From NCBI GenBank assembly GCA_030272155.1, contig CP126194.1, forward strand, positions 1,348,501-1,412,500: DNA of 64,000 nt, written 5' to 3'. Each line of letters begins with the position of its first letter. The stretch's first letter is position 1. The notes under the pieces are model-generated. The model was given only the letters and a program-made list of their open reading frames with translations, ran no database searches and was not told the DNA's origin. The position numbers and the translations under genes are program-made. Positions 1 through 11,456 of this stretch are shown one piece after another. Source of the DNA: Tetradesmus obliquus. Its lineage: Eukaryota; Chlorophyta; Chlorophyceae; Sphaeropleales; Scenedesmaceae.

Positions 1-27
1 TTGCTGTCCCTACATTCTCTGCCGCAG

Positions 28-3000
28 GCATCCTGCTGGCCTGCAAGGACAAGTCAGCCAGCAGCAGCAGCCTCAAAATCGAGGCGCTCACATTCCTGCG
101 GGCTGCCATGGAGAGCAACGCGCCCCCAGTGTTCCAGCAGCACGTTGCACAGCTCAGCAGCGGCGTGTTTGCGGCAGTCGGGGAGCGCTACTACAAGGTG
201 AGGGTTGAGGGTTTGAGCAAGGCTGCACACACCTGCAGCAGCGCCTGACAGCTGGTGCAAGTACAGCTGCGCAGCGGCGTGTTTGCGGCAGTGAGGGAGC
301 GCTACTACAAGGTAGGCGCCTGCACACAGCAGCGCTTGTTCAGCTGCCGGGACATAGAATAACGTGTGCTACCGAGTCACTCACTTAATGATTTACATGC
401 TTGCGGCAGTGGGGGAGCGCTACTACAAGGTGGATCGGTTGCGCTGTTTAGCAGTGCCTCACATAAGAACTTGATAGGTGTGTTGAAGCGCGTCCTCGGC
501 ACCCTTTTTGTCAGAGCACTGTTCAACACTCACCCTATTGAAGCTAAAACAGCGCAGCTGCGCGTGAGCTGAAATCATGTGTACATGTCTGTACATGTTT
601 GCAGGTCGCCGCCGAGGCGCTGCGGGTGTGTGAGCAGATGGTGTCAGTCATCCGGCCCAACCCGCCCGCCCCAACAGCCCCCGAGCTGGCGCCTGTTGTG
701 GCTGGCATGTTCTCCTGCATCAATGGGCGGCTGGCAGCACAGGACCAGGACCAGGAGGTCAAGGAGTGTGCAATTTTGTGCATGGCTCATCTGGTGGCAA
801 CCTGTGGGGACCTGCTGTCAGCTGAGGTGCGTTGGCTGAGGCAGCATTCTTCATTTGTAGCTATATTCTGGGCTCGAGGCGGCAGAGAAGGCCAGGAGGT
901 CAAGGAGTGTGCAATCCTGTGCATGGCTCATTTGGTGGCAACTTGCGGGGACCTGCTGTCAGCTGAGGTGGGTTGGCTGAGCCGGCATGCTTCATAGTTA
1001 GGCATGGGCTCGAATGTGCAGAGAGAGCCAGGCGGTCACGGAGTGTGCTATTTTGTGCATGTCCCATTTGGTGGCAGCCTGCGGGGACCTGCTGTCAGCT
1101 GAGGTGCTTGTCAAGGCAGCATACATTACATTTAGTTAGGGGCTTGAGCGTGCAGACAAGATCGGGAGGTCAATCGGGCACAATGAGTGTGCCATCCTGT
1201 GCATGGCTCATTTGGTTGCAACCTGCGGGGACCTGCTGTCAGCTGAGGTGGGTTGGCTGAGTCAGCGCAACAGGAGGAGCAAGTGCCTGGTGTGCTGAAG
1301 CTGCTGCTGTTGCTTCTGCGCAGCAAGATCACCCTCGTAACCATCATCACAAATTAACAATCATCGTGTGCTGCAGGTCGCTGGCATGCTGAAGCTGCTG
1401 CTTGTCAATTGTAAACAAGCAAGTGGTTGTCAGCGACAATTGCAAACAAGCAAGTGGTTGTCAGCGACCCAGACAATGATATCACTCCACTATCGCCACC
1501 ATGATTCATGCTCAGCATCACATCGTCTGCTGCAGGTGCCTGGTGTGCTGAAGCTGCTGTTGGAGCGGCTGCGCAACGAGATCACCCGGCTGTCCGCTGT
1601 GAAGGGCTTTGCCATCCTGGCCCACTCTCAGCTGGAGCTGGGGCTGGACGGCGCACTGGAGCCGGTCATTGTGAGTGCGGCTTTCTTCACAGTTGGTTTC
1701 ACACAGCGAACGCAACACTTTGCATTCATACAGGCTGGGAACAGCCTGGTGGCACAGTACTGCAGCTGGCACCACAAGATAGGGAGTTTGTGAGGCTGTG
1801 AGTGGATCAGGTTTGAAGTTGAGCACGCAGTTGCAGCTGGAGCTGGGGCTGGACAGCGCACTGGAGCCGGTGATTGTGAGTTGGTGCCTGCTTGCAACCT
1901 TGTTTGTTTGTACAAAAACAGTTCAAGCTGTTTGTCCTATGCATCTACAGCTCTTCAATGATAGCCTGGTGGTGCAGCATCACAGCTGGCAGCATATCAA
2001 GAGAATTGCACGGTGCTGGGTGGGTGCTGGGAACAGCCGGAATCTCCCAAGCAGCGCTCATCAACCCTTGCACCACATCACTGGCCATTTTTGCTGCCTT
2101 GCAGGCACCGTGTGATGCCGCTTGCCACACCTGCAACTCCACAGGACCATTTCACTCACCCTCTCGTTTGCTTGCCGCATATTATACCTCACAATCTCAC
2201 CAACAGGCTGAGCTCACCAGCTTCCTGCGAAAGGCCAACCGCCTGCTGCGCCAAGCAGCATTGGCAGCTTTAGAAGCCTTGGTAGCCAAATACGGCCCAT
2301 CCCTGGATCCTGCAAGCACCAGCGCGCTGCTGGCTGAGTCATCAAGCCTCATCAGTGACGCTGACCTGTCAATTGCGGCGCTGAGCCTAAAGCTGGCGGT
2401 GACGCTGCTGCGGCAGCAGCCGGCAGTGGCGCAGCAGGTCGTGGAGCGGGTGCTGCCTGCTGGGCTGGTGCTGGTGCGCAGCCCGCTGCTGCAGGTGAGA
2501 AAAGATATGTTATGGTTTGGCGAGGGCAGCGTGTAAAACGAAAGCAAACCTGACGCGGCCGCCTTTGGGAGCAGTGCTGATGCGCTGGCAACCTGCAGAT
2601 GGTACATGGGGGCATGAACCATTTCGTGAGCGTATGCACCTGTGTGGTGGAGCGGGCGCGGCCTGCTGTCCTGGTGCTGGTGCGCAGCCCGCTGCTGCAG
2701 GTGAGCGCGACTGGCTTATGTATACTGGGGTAGCGTGGTGGCGTGCTGGTACTCTTGGTGCTTTGTTGGAGCAGTGCGGATGCTGCCTGCTGGGCTGGTG
2801 CTGGTGCGCAGCCCGCTGCTGCAGGTGAGGGTGAAATGTATGTTAGGGTTTGGTTGGGGCAGCGTGGTTGCGTGCAGGCGTGCGGGATGAAAGCATTTTT
2901 GAGGCCAACACGGATGCACCCTGTGTGAGCAGTGCTGATGCGCTGGCGATTTGCAGATGCTGCAATGAGGGCATGATCCATTTTGTGAACGTATGCACCT

Positions 3001-6000
3001 GTGCATGGGAGCGGGTGCTGCCGGCAGGGCTGGTGCTGGTGCGCAGCCCGCTGCTGCAGGTGAGAAAAGTTCTGATATGGTTTGGCAAGCGTGCAGATCA
3101 AAGCAAATCTGAGGCGGCGAGAATGCACTCTGTGCGAGCAGTGCTGGTGCGCTAGCGGTCTGCAGGTGCTACATTGAGCATGATCTGTTATGTGAGCGTA
3201 TGCACCTGTGTAGTGGAGCGGGTGCTGCCGGCAGGGCTGGTGCTGGTGCGCAGCCCGCTGCTGCAGGTGAGACAAGTTTTGATGTGGTGAGGCAGCATGG
3301 TCGCGTGGCAGGCGTGAAGGATGCAAGTTTGTGAAGCGAGGATGCTGTTGGTTGGAGCAGTGTTGATGCGCTGCCCGAGTCTGCAGCTCAGGTTCTGTGC
3401 ACGTGCCATTTGAATGCATGCAGTTTTGTAATAAAGCAATGGCATGTTTGTTTTGCCCATGCCAATCAACCTGTATAGCGCTCTCTTACTCTTCCACCAA
3501 CCGCGTTTGACCGTCGTTTGACCGTCGTTATTGTGCTGCATGTAACGCGTGCAGGGTGCAGCGCTGGCGGAGCTGCAGGCGCTGTTCCCGGCCCTTGCAG
3601 GAACAGGCTCCCCAGCAGCCAAGACAGAAGCACTACTGTCAGCACTGCTCGATGAGGGCAGGGGCAGGCGGGACGGCGGCGGCAGCACAGACGGCAGCGC
3701 ACGGCAGGCCCAGCACAGCGTGGCGCAGTGCTGTGCGGTGCTGGTGGTGCCGGCTGGGCAGGCGCAGGTGGATGCAACCGTGAAGCAGCTGCTGCAGATG
3801 CTCAAGTCAGCAGACCAAGGTGGGTGAATTTGGTGGTGGTTGTGGGCTATGCATGCAGCTGCAGGCAATGGAAGGAACAGGTGGCTGCTGTTTGCTGTGT
3901 GTATGGCGGAGGTTCTGCTGCTGTCTGTGCCAAGGATAGATTGCAGCACACCCACTCGTGTACCTGCCCGCCTGTTGCTTTGGCATGTAGTAACCTACCC
4001 TCTGTCTGCCTGCTGATGTGCCTTGTCTTGCAGCCTCCCAGCGGCTAGCGCTGCTGTGCCTAGGAGAGATCGGCCGTCGCACAGACCTCTCATCAGCGCC
4101 TAACGTTGAGTCAGCAGTCAACGCCTCCCTCAGCTCTGAGAATGAGGACATCAGAGCAGCAGCAAGCTTGGCTCTGGGTGGCGTGGCATGTGGCAACCTG
4201 GGGCGCTTCCTGCCGGCGCTGCTGCAGAGCATTGAGGGCGCTAGCGGGCAGAGCAAGCAGCAGTACCTGCTGTTGCAGGTGCGTTGACTGGTCAGCGCGG
4301 GGCTGGCAGCTGCAAGTAATGCGCCACTTCGACCTATTCAGGCCACTCCACCTGTATGTACAGAGCAGGGCACTGTTGATGTTGGGCAGGATGTTGCCTT
4401 TACACGTTTGTGCCGCCACTGCAGTGCTTCATGTATGTTCAGACGTTCAGATAGGCGTGGGCGGTGTGATCATGTTTGACCCTTGTGACTCACGAGCTGT
4501 CTCTTTGGCTGCTGCTGTTTCCTGCAGGCGCTGAACGAGGTGGTGACCACCGTCAGTGCACGCAAGGCAGCAGACACGCGGGCAGGCTTCACAGAAGGTG
4601 TGTGAGGGGCAGTAGCTTTCATCTATTTGTACGTGTAGTGTGTTGTTGACGAAGGGATTGCATATGAATGCATGCAAGCAGGATAGCGATACATGCCTGT
4701 TGTGTGTCTGCTGTTCCTTGCATGTCGTGTGCCTGCTGTTCCTTGCATGTCAACTGCCACATGCTGCCTCGCAGCCACGCCATGCATGCACAGCAGGCGT
4801 CTCAAAACTGTTGGTGCACACATCACATGCTGTCTGGCTCATGTCTGCTCGCTGCTGCTGTGTTGCTGCTCTTTTGTGCTCTCCTGCAGCGCAAGTGCAG
4901 CAGGTGCTGGACCTGCTGGTGTCCTGCAGCAGGGCAGAGGAGGAGTGCAGGAACGTGGTGGCGGAGTGCCTGGGGCGGCTGGCGCTGCTGCACCCCTCAG
5001 AGGTGCTGGCGCGGCTGCGCACAGGTGCGGAGCCGCGCTGTTGTATGCTGCTGCTGCCATTCAATGTGTGGACGCTTGCTGTTGTATGTATGTGCTGCTG
5101 TGCCTGACAGAGATGTTCTTATGCCTGCGCACATGCCCGCACAGACAGCTGCCGTTGCGTGGGTGCTGCTGTTGCGGCTTGACGCTTGACTGCGTGTACG
5201 TGCTTGCTGCGCTGCCTGCTGCAGGGCTGTCGAGTGACAGCGAGCACACGCGCTGCGTGGTGGTTGGCGCTGTCAAGTACATGGTGGTGGACAAGCCACA
5301 CCCAGTGGATGACCTGCTCAAGGTGCGTGCAGAACATTGGGACGCCTGCATCCGCGATTACTTTTTTTGCAGCTGCACCGTTAGTCTGGTGCTGTCAAGT
5401 ACATAGTGGTGGACAAGCGCCGCCCAGTGGATGACCCGCTCAAGGTGAGGCGCAATAACTGTGCAGCACAAAGTGCAGTGCAACACATCATCATATGTGT
5501 GCCACCATGTTTTGCTGCAACCAGGACAGGTGCTCGCTGCTTCTGCGTGTCATGCCACATGCAGGTATCAACATCAGTGTTGCCATGCCGCTTACAGATA
5601 ATAACATCACAAGCGCCTGCATCTGCGTTTGAATGTGTTATAACACTGTTACTTTTCTCCTGCAGGACTGCCTGCTGGACTTCCTCATGCTGATGAAGGA
5701 CCCAGACCGGCACGTGCGCAAGGCGGCAGTGGTGGCGCTGTCTGCTGTGGTGCACCACAAGCCGGGCCTGGTGGCTGCTGGGCTGGAGCAGCTGCTGCCT
5801 CTGCTGTACGACCAGACAGCAATCAAGCCAGAGATGGTGCGTGGTGAAACTACTGTCTCTGTGGTGTGCCAGCTGCTGCCTGTCCATCTGAAATCTGTCA
5901 TCAGCTCAAGTTGCTGCTGGTTGGTTGGCTTCTATGCTGCACCTGGCTTGCCATGTGCCCTGCATTCTTTTTCCCTCCCCCTTCCTCACCCGGTCAAACT

Positions 6001-7342
6001 CTGGTCAAACATGCAGATCCGCACGGTTGACCTGGGCCCCTTCAAGCACCGCATCGACGACGGCCTGGAGCTGCGCAAGGCTGCCTTCGAGTGCCTCGAC
6101 ATCCTGCTCACGGCGCTGCCACACGTGCTGCAGCAGCAGCCGGACTTTTTGGCAGCGTTGGAGAGTGGGCTGAAGGACCACCAGGATGTGAAGGCGCCTG
6201 CACACCTGATGCTGGTCAAGCTGGCAGCAAGCCCAGGTGGGGTCGGATAAGAGCAGCTGCCTGCATAGTTGTGCGTGAAGCGTGTCAGACCTGGTGGATA
6301 TGTGAACCTGAGGTGGTGGTTGTTGCAGTGGCTGTTGAGTTTTGGCGTGTCCTGTGTCATGCTCAGGCATGCAGAAGCAGCAGCAGCAGCTGAACGGGCT
6401 GGCAACAGCCTCCAAGTATATTAAATTGCCTTTCTTGTTTGTCAAAATTCGTCACATATTCATGCTACAGGTGGCGGCCCCGCTGTGCTGAGCCAGCTGG
6501 GCAAACCGTGACAGCCAATGTGACTGTGTTCATTGCATTCGTGTGCTGCACTGCTGTTGCCCAGTCTGCAGGCGGCGGCCCTGCTGTGCTGAGCCAGCCG
6601 GACAAGCCTTGAGGCCAATACAATCACTTAAATCCTTGTGCTGTACCGTTGCTGTACTGTGCTGCAGGCGGCGGCCCTGCTGTGCTGAGCCAGCTGGACA
6701 AGCTGGTGGAGCCGCTTGAGAAGACGCTCACCGCAAAGCTCAAGAGCGACGCAGTCAAGCAGGAGGTGCGGCGGCAGCCACATTGATTACACTTGTTGCA
6801 TGACTGTGATGTAAACGGAAAGTTTTGATGTGTCCGCCATAGGGCGGGTTGTGGTGCAGCTGCTGGTTGACTTGCATGGCAACCGGCTGCAGCAGAAGTG
6901 GATTTGACTTGCTGGGATGGATACAGTGCAGATGCTGCAAGCAGAGCAGCGGGTGCCTGCAGGAATGCACACAGGCGCCTGCTGCATGACAACAACATTG
7001 CCTCAAGACTTTGCAGCTGCTAGTCCTGCTTGAACTCAGCATCCTCAGCACACGCGTCATCTGTTTCTCAACTCACCATCAGCACTATTCTTGCAGCCCA
7101 GGTTCAAGTCTGTCAAAGTCAATTGGTCAAACATGTGGTCCGCGCAGGTTGACCGCCACGAGGAGCTGCTGCGCAGCTGCCTGCGCGCCGTGGACGCGCT
7201 CAACCGCCTGCCAGGCAGTGAGGCCAGCGCCCCCTTCACAGGCTTCCTGAAGCGCACTGTTATGAGCGGACCGCTGCGGGAGAAGTTCCTGGCGGCACAG
7301 GCGGAGCGGCAGGAGGCAGAAGGCGAGGCAATGGAGCTGTAA
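28..7342 (+). CDS. CAND1: CAND1 (cullin-associated NEDD8-dissociated protein 1), C-terminal part
   Basis: HEAT-repeat exchange factor that binds unneddylated cullin-RBX1 and swaps SCF substrate receptors. The 5' part lies outside the window. Phase-consistent exons: 28-197, 605-826, 1536-1670, 2207-2494, 3555-3819, 4034-4278, 4528-4597, 4890-5024, 5225-5322, 5666-5836, 6017-6236, 6668-6765, 7148-7342, about 770 residues. The family is about 1,230 residues, so roughly the last 60% is here. Recognisable blocks are SSSSLKIEALTFLRA, LERLRNEITRLSAVKG, AELTSFLRKANRLLRQ, RSPLLQGAALAELQALFPAL, TVDLGPFKHRIDDGLELRKA and DAVKQEVDRHEELLRS. The C-terminus LREKFLAAQAERQ resembles the plant CAND1 end. The stop TAA at 7340 is embedded in GTAAGT, a perfect 5' splice-site consensus. 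Introns hold many partial copies of the flanking exon ends (separate entries), so the donor actually used after exons 1, 2, 4 and 9 needs transcript evidence. Confidence 0.93.
150..434 (+). repeat. Duplicated 3' end of CAND1 exon ending at 197
   Basis: The exon end coding VFAAVGERYYK plus its GT donor recurs at about 265-316 and again, shorter, at 401-434. The extra copies lie in the following intron and keep a GT after the AAG codon. They look like local duplications of the exon/donor junction, not separate exons, because the next real exon (605) joins in frame to the first copy. Confidence 0.8.
755..1260 (+). repeat. Four tandem copies of the CAND1 exon-2 3' end with donor
   Basis: The segment coding KECAILCMAHLVATCGDLLSAE and the following GTGSGTTGGCTGAG intron start occurs at about 758-838, 889-978, 1026-1113 and 1165-1260. 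Copies differ by point changes. The first is in frame with the upstream exon. The unit contains exon end, donor and proximal intron, with a period near 130-140 bp. Confidence 0.85.
1283..1878 (+). repeat. Repeated start and end of the CAND1 exon at 1536-1670
   Basis: The exon start (acceptor CAG plus bases coding VPGVLKLLL) has partial look-alikes at 1283-1310 and 1374-1400. The exon end (QLELGLDGALEPVI plus GTGAGT) has a near-identical copy at 1832-1878. A separate 30-bp direct duplication sits at 1410-1466 in the preceding intron. Both edges of one exon have therefore been copied into its introns. Confidence 0.75.
2434..3270 (+). repeat. Five-copy array of the CAND1 exon end at 2494
   Basis: The segment coding ERVLPAGLVLVRSPLLQ followed by GTGAG occurs at about 2440-2497, 2647-2703, 2766-2828, 3006-3063 and 3211-3270. 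Intron motifs between copies also recur (GCGTATGCACCTGTG at about 2631, 2990 and 3197), so exon end, donor and intron amplified together. Only the first copy is continuous with the real exon. The next real exon starts at 3555. Confidence 0.88.
5265..5450 (+). repeat. Duplicated CAND1 exon-9 3' end
   Basis: The exon end coding VGAVKYMVVDKPHPVDDLLK plus donor (to 5325) is repeated at about 5385-5448, with an in-frame TAG replacing the Met codon and several substitutions. It is a decayed junction copy inside the intron. Confidence 0.8.
6473..6710 (+). repeat. Three copies of the CAND1 exon-12 5' end
   Basis: The start of the exon at 6668 (bases coding GGPAVLSQLDK) has two upstream copies at about 6473-6510 and 6571-6617, with a period near 96 bp. 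In the two upstream copies the frame soon reaches TGA, so only the copy at 6668 continues as an open exon. Here the exon start and its acceptor side are duplicated, the mirror of the exon-end arrays. Confidence 0.8.
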
Positions 7343-8030
7343 GTAACAGTTCAAACTGACAGCTCGCAGCGCTGTGAGGCTTCCTGAAGCGCACAGTCAT
7401 GAGCGGACCGCTGCGGGAGAAGTTCCTGGCTGCGCAGGCGGAGCGGCAGGAGGCAGAGGGCGAGGCGATGGAGCTGTAAGCAGAAGTTGTAGAACGAACG
7501 TGTCGCAGTGCTTGGGGGCTGTCTGGAGCGCAGCAGTGGCCGGAGCGCTGCAGTTCCTGGCAGCACAGGCGGAGCGGCAGGAGGCAGAGGGCGAGGCCAT
7601 GGAGCTGTAAGTGACAGTTCAAACTGACAGCTCGCAGCGCTGTGAGGCTTCCTGAAGCGCACCATGATGAGCGGACCGCTGCGGGAGAAGTTCCTGGCGG
7701 TACAGGCAGAGCGGCAGGAGGCAGAGGGCGAGGCAATGGAGCTGTAAGTAACAGTTCGAACTGACAGCACGCAGCGGTTTGCGGCTTTCTGAAGCGCACC
7801 GTGATGAGCGGGCCGCTGCGGGAGAAGTTCCTGGCAGCACAGGCGGAGCGGCAGGAGGCAGAGGGCGAGGCCATGGAGCTGTAAGTGACAGCTGTCAGTA
7901 ACGGTCAGAGCAAGTGGCATCACTTTACTCGAGCGCAGCAATGGCTGCGTCGCTGCAAGACAAGTTCCTTGCGTCGCAGGCGGAGCTGCAGGAGGTGGAG
8001 GGCGAGGCATTGGGGCTGTGACTATGAAAG
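7240..8030 (+). repeat. Six-copy array of the CAND1 terminal exon end
   Basis: Units of about 125-135 bp begin near 7240, 7376, 7500, 7644, 7780 and 7925. Each carries bases coding FLKRTVMSGPLREKFLAAQAE and EGEAMEL. At least the first five end in CTGTAAG, so stop codon and potential donor are repeated together; the sixth ends in CTGTGA. Copies 3 and 6 are the most degraded. Some copies are followed by CTCGCAG, a possible acceptor, so exon-skipping isoforms between copies are conceivable. Confidence 0.85.
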
Positions 8031-9714
8031 TGGTTACTGACAGGGTGCATGTGGGGCCAGAAGGTACAGCAGGGATAGCCCGCATGTGCCATAGCTGCAC
8101 ATGCTAATCTGAGGTTCAGCAGCCACGGTGGCCTTTCGGGGGACCACTTCTTGCCATGTGAGTGCGCATTATGTTGCATGATGCTTATGCTTGTAATGAA
8201 TGCAATTCGGCAACTTTCTTTATATGTGCCGATGGCTGCTGCTGTTGCCGCTGCCTAGCTGGGCACAAGGCAGATTGCTGGCAGGTAGTGTGCTCAGGAT
8301 GAGGGTGTGCATTTGGGGCATCTCATGGTTTCCAACCACCTGCAGAGATCTGCAGCACCATGCTGATGTCTGGCCCCGAGGGCCCGATTACTGAGGAGTT
8401 GGTTGTCGAGCCGTGCAAGTGTTGCTGTTGATGCTGCGTTTGTGCAGCCGCACGCCTGACAATGGCATGTGCAGGCGCAAGCATGTGTTGTTGCGTCAGC
8501 TGCCCAGCGACAGTGACGGTGCGCACAGCTGTGAGCCAGCAGCCAAGCAGACTGCACCGCGCCCCTATAGCTACGCCACCTCGGCCGACAGCATGAGCAT
8601 GCATTGATTGAGGCGTTGGTGCATGCTACGTTGCTGAATGCTTTGTGTCAGTGCAGCCCCCACCGCCCCCTGTGAATACCGGGGTATAACTACACCTACA
8701 CATCTGCAGGGCGGAGTGTAGCCTAGCCTGTGGCAGCATCTCGTAGGCCTTGCAGCTGCCTTGCAGTTCAAGGTTCGGATGGTCCATGGTGGTTATCAGT
8801 GGTGGTTATCAGAGGCATGATGGCTATTTTACCAGATGGTGTACAAGCCAATGGTTGTGCCACAACTGTAGCCTACAGCATGATGCTGGCACGTGGTTGG
8901 AACAACACACATGTCAGAGACCATCCCTGGTAGTCTCCCCAGTAAACAAGTCCCACAGTGTGTACGTGTGTTCGAGAGAAGCATGCCCTGCCCACACAGC
9001 CATGCACGCTGCAACTCTTTATACAGCCACTTCTGCCGATGCTGCTGCCCCACAATGTGTTCAGCGCAATTGTCACCAACTTGCTGAACAACCATGCAGT
9101 CAAAGCACAATGCAAAGGTGATCCCACCGCTGAGCCGCGTTGATGCTGACAACCACCACGTATGCAATTCCCAACACCAGTTTTGATTTTGGATCTGGGC
9201 ATATCAGCACCCAGCCATCTTCCCGCCATACACAGCAACAACGCAAGCGAATCAAGCAGTACACTCCTCATAACCCGACAACACAGGCATGTGCGCATTG
9301 CGGCGCACGGAACCAGCTTGTCGCACCTTTCACAGCACCGGCACTCAGCCAGCCGCTTGCTGTGTGCAAACACAAAACTGGCATGCAGATGCATCAGCTG
9401 CTGAGCTGCTGTAGCACACACCCTTTCCACAGCAGGTGACACCTGCTCGCCCTGTAACGTGTGCAACACGACTGGATATCTGCCCATTCAACCAAGGTGT
9501 CAGCCTGTGTAACAGGGAATCCACAAGCCTGCTGCTGTGTGACCAGCCAGTGAGATGGGTCCCCTTTGGTAACGAAACAGCATGCTGCTGTGCGCACAGA
9601 CACGTGTAACAGGTGGCCTCAAAGCCTTGTCTGGTGCAGGTACGCCATGCAGCACAGACGAGTTACCAACGGCTTGGGCCCAGCTGGCCAGCAGCTCTGC
9701 CTCGCAGCAGCAGC
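8031..9714. other. Spacer between CAND1 and the BTB gene
   Basis: I see no supported gene here. The spacer holds the end of the CAND1 terminal-exon array and one copy of a dispersed 130-bp repeat (8094-8225). The short open frames lack family resemblance and splice continuity. Confidence 0.5.
8094..8225 (+). repeat. Dispersed repeat, copy 1
   Basis: About 130 bp starting GCTGCACATGCTAATCTGAG and ending near CAACTTTCTTTATAT. It is almost identical to 15423-15554 (same strand) and to the reverse complement of 60274-60380. No terminal inverted repeats or coding function seen. It may be a fragment of a larger transposable element. Confidence 0.85.
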
Positions 9715-11456
9715 TCACGCCATCCCTGTGACTATCACCTGTATGTGCAGGCAGCCGTCAGCATGCACAGCGTGAGCAGCTCGCAGCTGCTGCTTAGCCT
9801 CCTGCCATGCTGTGGTCCCGCCATTGAACACAAAGGTCGTCACACCCCAGTTCCTGTTCTGCCCAAAGTAAGCCTCAATCCTGCAGTTGTCAACGGCGTC
9901 AGCAGCACGTCTGGAGCCTGCTCTCAGGAGCAGATACCTACAGTCTATTTTGCAGAGCTGTTGCTTGTAAGCAGTCAGGTACACATAGCAGCCGAGCGTG
10001 ACATTTTTGGCTGATGCTGTGCGTTCTTGGCTGCTGCTTGCAGGCTCTTGGTCCTCCTCAGCTTCCAGGGCCAAGTAGCAGCTGCTGCCCTGCCATGTGT
10101 AGACTTTGCTCTGCAGCTCTTCACACCTGTTTTCTGCAACTCTCTGCTCAAACATCACCTTTACATCCTGCAGCTTCACGTGCCAGTCGATGACCAGCTG
10201 CTGCATGCTGGAGGCCGGCCGCGCCGGCAGGAACCAGCCTGGGTACTCGCGGCGTGTGGGGCTGCTGTCAATTTCCTCGACCAGCTGGCTGCCTGCTGCG
10301 CTGCATGCGGCTGCATTTAGCAGGTGGCCCAGGCCAAAAGCCTCGACAACGTCCTCAGGGTGCTGCAGGAGCACGGTTGTGATGTACAGGTGGCTGCACC
10401 GAGGCATCCGCACCAGACTCGCCTGCAAGCGGGCAGGGTGGGCCCACAGGTTCAGAGGTAAGACGGCAGCATAGGTCGCAAACTTCCTGCCAAGCAGCAG
10501 AACCATTACGTTGCTGAACTGCAGGGCTAGGCAGTTGCAGTTCTGCACTGGCATTGCAACACCTGTTGCTGTTCATCAGCTGGGTTGTTCTGGTACTAGA
10601 GCACTCACCAGCTGCTTCAAGTGCTCCGGGCTGATGTCCTTGTCTTCCGACCACTCGAGCAGTGCATGCGCTGCTGTGTTTTCCGATGCCACACGTGTGC
10701 GCTCATCGCGCAGCAGCTGCAGGAGCCCAGCATGCGGCAGGTCATATAGCAGCTGCTGCTTGCTGCCTTGCCGATCTGACTGGTCTGCAAACACCAGCTC
10801 CAGGTCGCCCAGTGTGTGCTGCAGCACATCTGCTGCTGCTGTATACACGTCCGCGAACGCTGCGTTGTCAGCGTAGACAGCGGGCAGCTCGTACACAGCC
10901 ACTACTGTCTCCCATAGCAGCTGCTCAACTGGTGTCTCCTTGAAGGCCCTGTTGACCGCAGCAACTGCTCCTGGCACTGCATACTTGTCTGCAAGCACCA
11001 GCAGCTGCAGCAGGGTGGCCTGCTGCTCTGTGCTGCGCAGGTCTGGTTGCTGCTGGTACATGCATCGCAGCAGCAGCCGGCCAACCTCCAGCTGCCCTGC
11101 AGGCACTTCTATGTTGATTCTCTGACCCTCTTGCTGGGAGCTGCTGCGCTCCAGTTGAGCATCTGGACAAAGCAGGAAGGGCAGCAGAGACAGCACGGCA
11201 CAGCACGTTGCAGATTACGCTCGGCAACCATCTGGGCTGTTCTGCATCCTTCGTGCTGCTCCAAGTCATTCACCTGGGCGCTCAGCACTTCGCTTGCAGC
11301 ACACACTGCTAACCGGTTCCCAGGCAGCACCAGCTCTTCCGCGCGCGATCGCTTGCGTCTGCTGCTTTTATCACATGCCATGGTGTTGGCCTGCACAATG
11401 ACTACGTCTAAGTCCGCCAGATCTTCCCTGCCATAGAAGCCTTCGAGGCCTGCCAT
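9715..11456 (-). CDS. BTB/BACK-domain protein
   Basis: BTB/POZ proteins commonly act as CUL3 substrate adaptors, but that role is inferred here. Three exons close in phase: 11456-11219, 11162-10609 and 10518-9715, giving 531 residues. The BTB part begins LADLDVVIVQ, continues LPGNRLAVCAASEVLSAQ and ends GQLEVGRLLLRCMYQQQPDL. LLVLADKYAVPGAVAAVNRAF follows as the BTB-to-BACK linker, then a helical BACK-like region. The C-terminal third (EDVVEAFGLGHLLNAA; WQGSSCYLALEAE) is unassigned but typical of algal BTB proteins. The first intron (56 nt) is very short and its donor was chosen by phase alone, so residues near 80 are uncertain. The ATG at 11456 precedes the BTB core closely. A further upstream exon cannot be excluded because an AG acceptor lies just before it. 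Confidence 0.72.

Noticed and set aside
2352-3419. 355-codon minus-strand frame
   Set aside because: Antisense to the CAND1 exon-end array. It is long only because the repeated GC-rich coding segment is open on the other strand. No family resemblance.
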